Part shown: positions 61,720-64,000 of the stretch, one piece after another
Position numbering within the stretch: the first letter of the stretch is position 1
Layout of the letters: each line of letters begins with the position of its first letter
Origin: Paenibacillus allorhizosphaerae
GTDB lineage: Bacteria > Bacillota > Bacilli > Paenibacillales > NBRC-103111
Direction: 5' to 3'
NCBI RefSeq assembly: GCF_910594985.1
Contig: NZ_CAJVCE010000001.1
Span: 496,001-560,000 of the forward strand
DNA: 64,000 nucleotides
The notes under the pieces: model-generated
Told to the model about the DNA's origin: nothing
What the model saw: the letters and a program-made list of their open reading frames with translations, nothing else
Databases searched by the model: none
Position numbers and translations under genes: made by a program

Positions 61720-63063
61720 CTATTTCTTCTTCGCTTCCTCTATTCTTTTATCAGCCAATTCCGTTGCTTCCCGCAGTGCCGTATTCACATCTTTGGAGCC
61801 GTTCTCGACTGCCGTATACGCTTTCGTATACTCGCTCGAAACGATGGAATCGTATTTATGCATGGCGCCTTTCGGAGCCGGTTTGGAGTCAAACACGGGC
61901 TTCAAATTTTTTCCTTTGAAGATCGGCATCGCTTCCCCAAAATGCTGATTGATCGCCTTGTCCGTGGACGAAGTAAGGAAACCGTTCTTGACCAATTCCA
62001 GCTGCGGCTGCTCGGATAGCAGGAACATCACGACCTGGAACGCCGCTTCTTTGTTTTTGCTGCTGCTGGTGACGTGCAGATTATGGGAGTCGACTGCCTG
62101 CGATACACCCGGCGATTCTTTGAACGCCGGCATCTGCACCATGTCCCAGTTAAACTTCTCGCCCTTCGCTTCCAGTTCGGCGATCCAGGACGGTACGTCC
62201 GCATACATCGGCCACATGGCCAGCGTTTTGTCCTTCAGGAACGCGTCCTTGGGCGCGGATGTTCGTTCCTGGTTACCCGGAATTTTGTATAAGCTCAGCA
62301 GCATTTCATAGGAACGTTTGAATCCTTCCGTTTGCAGCAGTGCCGGTTTTTCCGTCTTCGGATCGATATAGCCGAGTGAAAGCTGGCCGACAAAGCCACC
62401 GAGCGAATGATCCAGTCCTCTATAGCTTATTCCGTTGTCGGTTCTCGTGAGACGCTTGGACAGCTCGATCGCTTCCTCCCACGTCATGCCGTCCTTCGGA
62501 TACGCTTCGCCGAATTTGTCGAAGATGTCCTTGTTGTAGTACAACGCCGACCAGTTCACCCAGAACGGAAGCCCGACGATTTGACCTTGGCCCGCCACTT
62601 GCTTGATGGTATCCATCGCCGGCTGATTCAATTTGCTCAGATCGACGTTGTTCTTTTTGATCAAGTCGCTCATGTCGTACAACAACCCGAGATCTTTGTA
62701 TTCGTTCAGTCTGGGCGGGCTGTTATACAGTATATCCGGAAACGTTCCCGCGACGACCAGCTCGCTTGGATTCGTTCCTTTGCCCTTGCGGACAAGCTCA
62801 AGCTTTACATTGGGAAACTTGCGGGTCACCGGATCGATGATGAATTTTTTATACCATTCGTCCGGCAGGCTAATATCTACATACATGGATAAATTCGCTG
62901 TCATCTTCGTATCGAACGGATCCGCTTTCGGGGTCTCGCCGGCAGGAGTCGCCGCTTTATCCGGATTCCCGCTCCCGCCGGAACAGCCCGTGACGGCCGC
63001 CAATAATACCATGCCCGTAAGTGCCATAAGAGCGGATCTTCTATTATTTATCGTTGCGCCCAT
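61720..63063 (-). CDS. Orphan family-1 solute-binding lipoprotein (C)
   Basis: 447 aa. Lipobox VTGC (Cys about 27), then SBP_bac_1 domain with ALYYNKDIFDKFGEAYPKDG, TRTDNGISYRGL and C-terminal KDVNTALREATELADKRIEE. Start at 63063 with GGGGGG 8 bases upstream. Flanked downstream by a terminator and upstream by a divergent AraC regulator, with no permease of its own; the nearby Ugp-like operon has its own binding protein. Confidence 0.92.
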   Translation of the reverse strand: MGATINNRRSALMALTGMVLLAAVTGCSGGSGNPDKAATPAGETPKADPFDTKMTANLSMYVDISLPDEWYKKFIIDPVTRKFPNVKLELVRKGKGTNPSELVVAGTFPDILYNSPPRLNEYKDLGLLYDMSDLIKKNNVDLSKLNQPAMDTIKQVAGQGQIVGLPFWVNWSALYYNKDIFDKFGEAYPKDGMTWEEAIELSKRLTRTDNGISYRGLDHSLGGFVGQLSLGYIDPKTEKPALLQTEGFKRSYEMLLSLYKIPGNQERTSAPKDAFLKDKTLAMWPMYADVPSWIAELEAKGEKFNWDMVQMPAFKESPGVSQAVDSHNLHVTSSSKNKEAAFQVVMFLLSEQPQLELVKNGFLTSSTDKAINQHFGEAMPIFKGKNLKPVFDSKPAPKGAMHKYDSIVSSEYTKAYTAVENGSKDVNTALREATELADKRIEEAKKK

Positions 63064-63126
63064 ATCATATTCCCCCCACTTCTGTAGATTGAACCTTTGC
63101 TTTAGAGCCGCTTCGACGCACACAAA

Positions 63127-63140
63127 TGATAGCGGTTTCT
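63127..63140. promoter_or_regulatory. cre candidate between AraC and binding-protein gene C
   Basis: TGATAGCGGTTTCT matches the cre consensus at 13 of 14 positions. A weaker 12-of-14 match, GGAAAACGCTTACT, lies at 63176-63189. Both are in the 251-base divergent spacer. Confidence 0.45.
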
Positions 63141-63314
63141 TTTATGATACTCGGCGCCAAAAACGTTGTCTTTACGGAAAACGCTTACTTTTTGTCATTT
63201 TTTCCGATGCGATGCCTCGATTTATGGCACAAATCGGGCTGTATTGTTGAATGCCGCGAATAATCGGATTAATATAATAAGAAGAACGATCAAAGCCATA
63301 GGACGTGTGCTACG

Positions 63315-64000
63315 ATGAAAATTCCGGTTTACCGTTTAAAAGTGGATTACTTGACCCGATATTCCGATTTCAATCCGCTGCTCTTATTTGCGCAAAAATA
63401 TGAATTTACGCCAAAGGAATATTGCCCGCTGCGTGTGTGCTACGCAAATGCGGTCATCCTGGTGGAGGAGGGTCGCGGCACGCTTCTGCTCGACGGCAGA
63501 GAGCATTCGCTTCAGCCCGGATCGCTCGTGTTTATTGCGGCGGGACTCCCCCATCAATGGATATCCGATGAGAAGCAGTTGATGGTGCACCGGTGCGCTT
63601 ACTTCGATTGGCGGTACGTCCATCGGCCGGAATTTCATTATCAGCGGGATTATTTCAAAGGAGCGGATCGGCCGTTTTTGGAGGAAAGAGCCAGTTTCAT
63701 GTCCGGACTTGAGCTGCATCAGGTGATGAAAGTGAACAACATCGCCTTGTGGCTGTCTTATTTCAACGCCTTTACGCAGCCCCCTTCGATCCTTGGCGTG
63801 CGCAGTCCGATCGAGTCTCTGCAGTATAACGCCGCGTTTCAAACGTTTCTTCATCATTACTTGACGCTCGCGGTGAGAAACGACTCCTGGTGCGATCCCC
63901 GGATTGCGCAGCTATTGGAAAAAATCGACAACGCCTCTTTGGAGCAGTCGGAGTCGGAATTGTACGTCTGGGCCAAAGAACTGGGAATGGGGCGAAGCCG
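63315..64000 (+). CDS. AraC-family transcriptional regulator, 3' end outside window
   Basis: 228 residues are present and the frame is open at the right edge. It begins MKIPVYRLKV; the N-terminal cupin sensor shows VEEGRGTLLLDGREHSLQPG and GLPHQWISDEK. The last visible residues, LYVWAKELGMGRSR, look like the start of the first AraC helix-turn-helix. Divergent from binding-protein gene C, which it probably regulates; such AraC/orphan-binding-protein pairs recur in this window. Confidence 0.9.
   Translation, partial: MKIPVYRLKVDYLTRYSDFNPLLLFAQKYEFTPKEYCPLRVCYANAVILVEEGRGTLLLDGREHSLQPGSLVFIAAGLPHQWISDEKQLMVHRCAYFDWRYVHRPEFHYQRDYFKGADRPFLEERASFMSGLELHQVMKVNNIALWLSYFNAFTQPPSILGVRSPIESLQYNAAFQTFLHHYLTLAVRNDSWCDPRIAQLLEKIDNASLEQSESELYVWAKELGMGRS

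Noticed and set aside
1..64000. tRNA, rRNA, riboswitch, CRISPR, insertion sequence or prophage
   Set aside because: No clover-leaf sequence, rRNA segment, regularly spaced repeats, transposase or integrase motif, or known riboswitch core was recognised on reading both strands; absence was not verified computationally.

Overview
The window looks like chromosomal DNA of a spore-forming, moderately GC-rich Firmicute of the Paenibacillus/Cohnella type. The evidence is a YyaC-type spore protein, an SLH surface protein, many lipoprotein solute-binding proteins paired with AraC/DeoR/LacI regulators, CcpA-type cre sites, TTG/GTG starts and strong GGAGG ribosome binding sites. I see no rRNA, tRNA, CRISPR array, IS element or prophage. 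Most genes lie on the minus strand.

Layout. (1) 1-11.9 kb: a minus-strand carbohydrate module. It holds a Gfo/Idh/MocA oxidoreductase, an APS kinase, two sulfatase-fold enzymes (one with a formylglycine motif, one with Thr instead), an Anabaena-sensory-rhodopsin-transducer-like protein, a DeoR regulator and a family-5 (Dpp/Opp-type) ABC importer whose last ATPase runs off the left edge. (2) 12-14 kb: small membrane and secreted proteins. (3) 14.1-25.6 kb: the most interesting region. A FadR-type GntR regulator, two [2Fe-2S] ferredoxins, RidA, a heme-oxygenase-fold putative diiron enzyme with a complete ligand set, a semialdehyde-type dehydrogenase, a GlcG/HbpS protein, a pair of half-size CHR transporters, a creatininase-family hydrolase and two permeases are linked by a repeated palindrome, TTGGTATA-TTG-TATACCAA, that lies in or near the promoters. 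I read this as one regulon for an undescribed oxidative catabolic route; its substrate is unknown. A spore gene (yyaC) sits inside it on the other strand. (4) 25.7-38.5 kb: mixed housekeeping and accessory genes: CHRD protein, SDR/DMT exporter with divergent LysR, speD flanked by related small membrane proteins, MFS/HxlR pair, SLH protein, GNAT, a macrolide phosphotransferase preceded by a likely transcription attenuator, and a DUF421 protein. (5) 38.5-51.2 kb: stand-alone murE, an MBL-fold protein, two orphan family-1 solute-binding lipoproteins, a sugar-phosphate-isomerase-like protein with divergent AraC, an RCC1 propeller protein and a large FAD oxidoreductase. (6) 51.5-56.1 kb: LacI regulator, MFS transporter and Rrf2 regulator sharing an operator, a GT4 glycosyltransferase and a truncated VOC gene. 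(7) 56.2-64 kb: DeoR-UgpC-UgpA-UgpE-UgpB-like importer, a third orphan solute-binding protein and a divergent AraC regulator cut by the right edge.

Starts were chosen by ribosome binding site spacing and family length and often differ from the longest open frame. All functional calls are by recognition of family motifs; no database search was possible.
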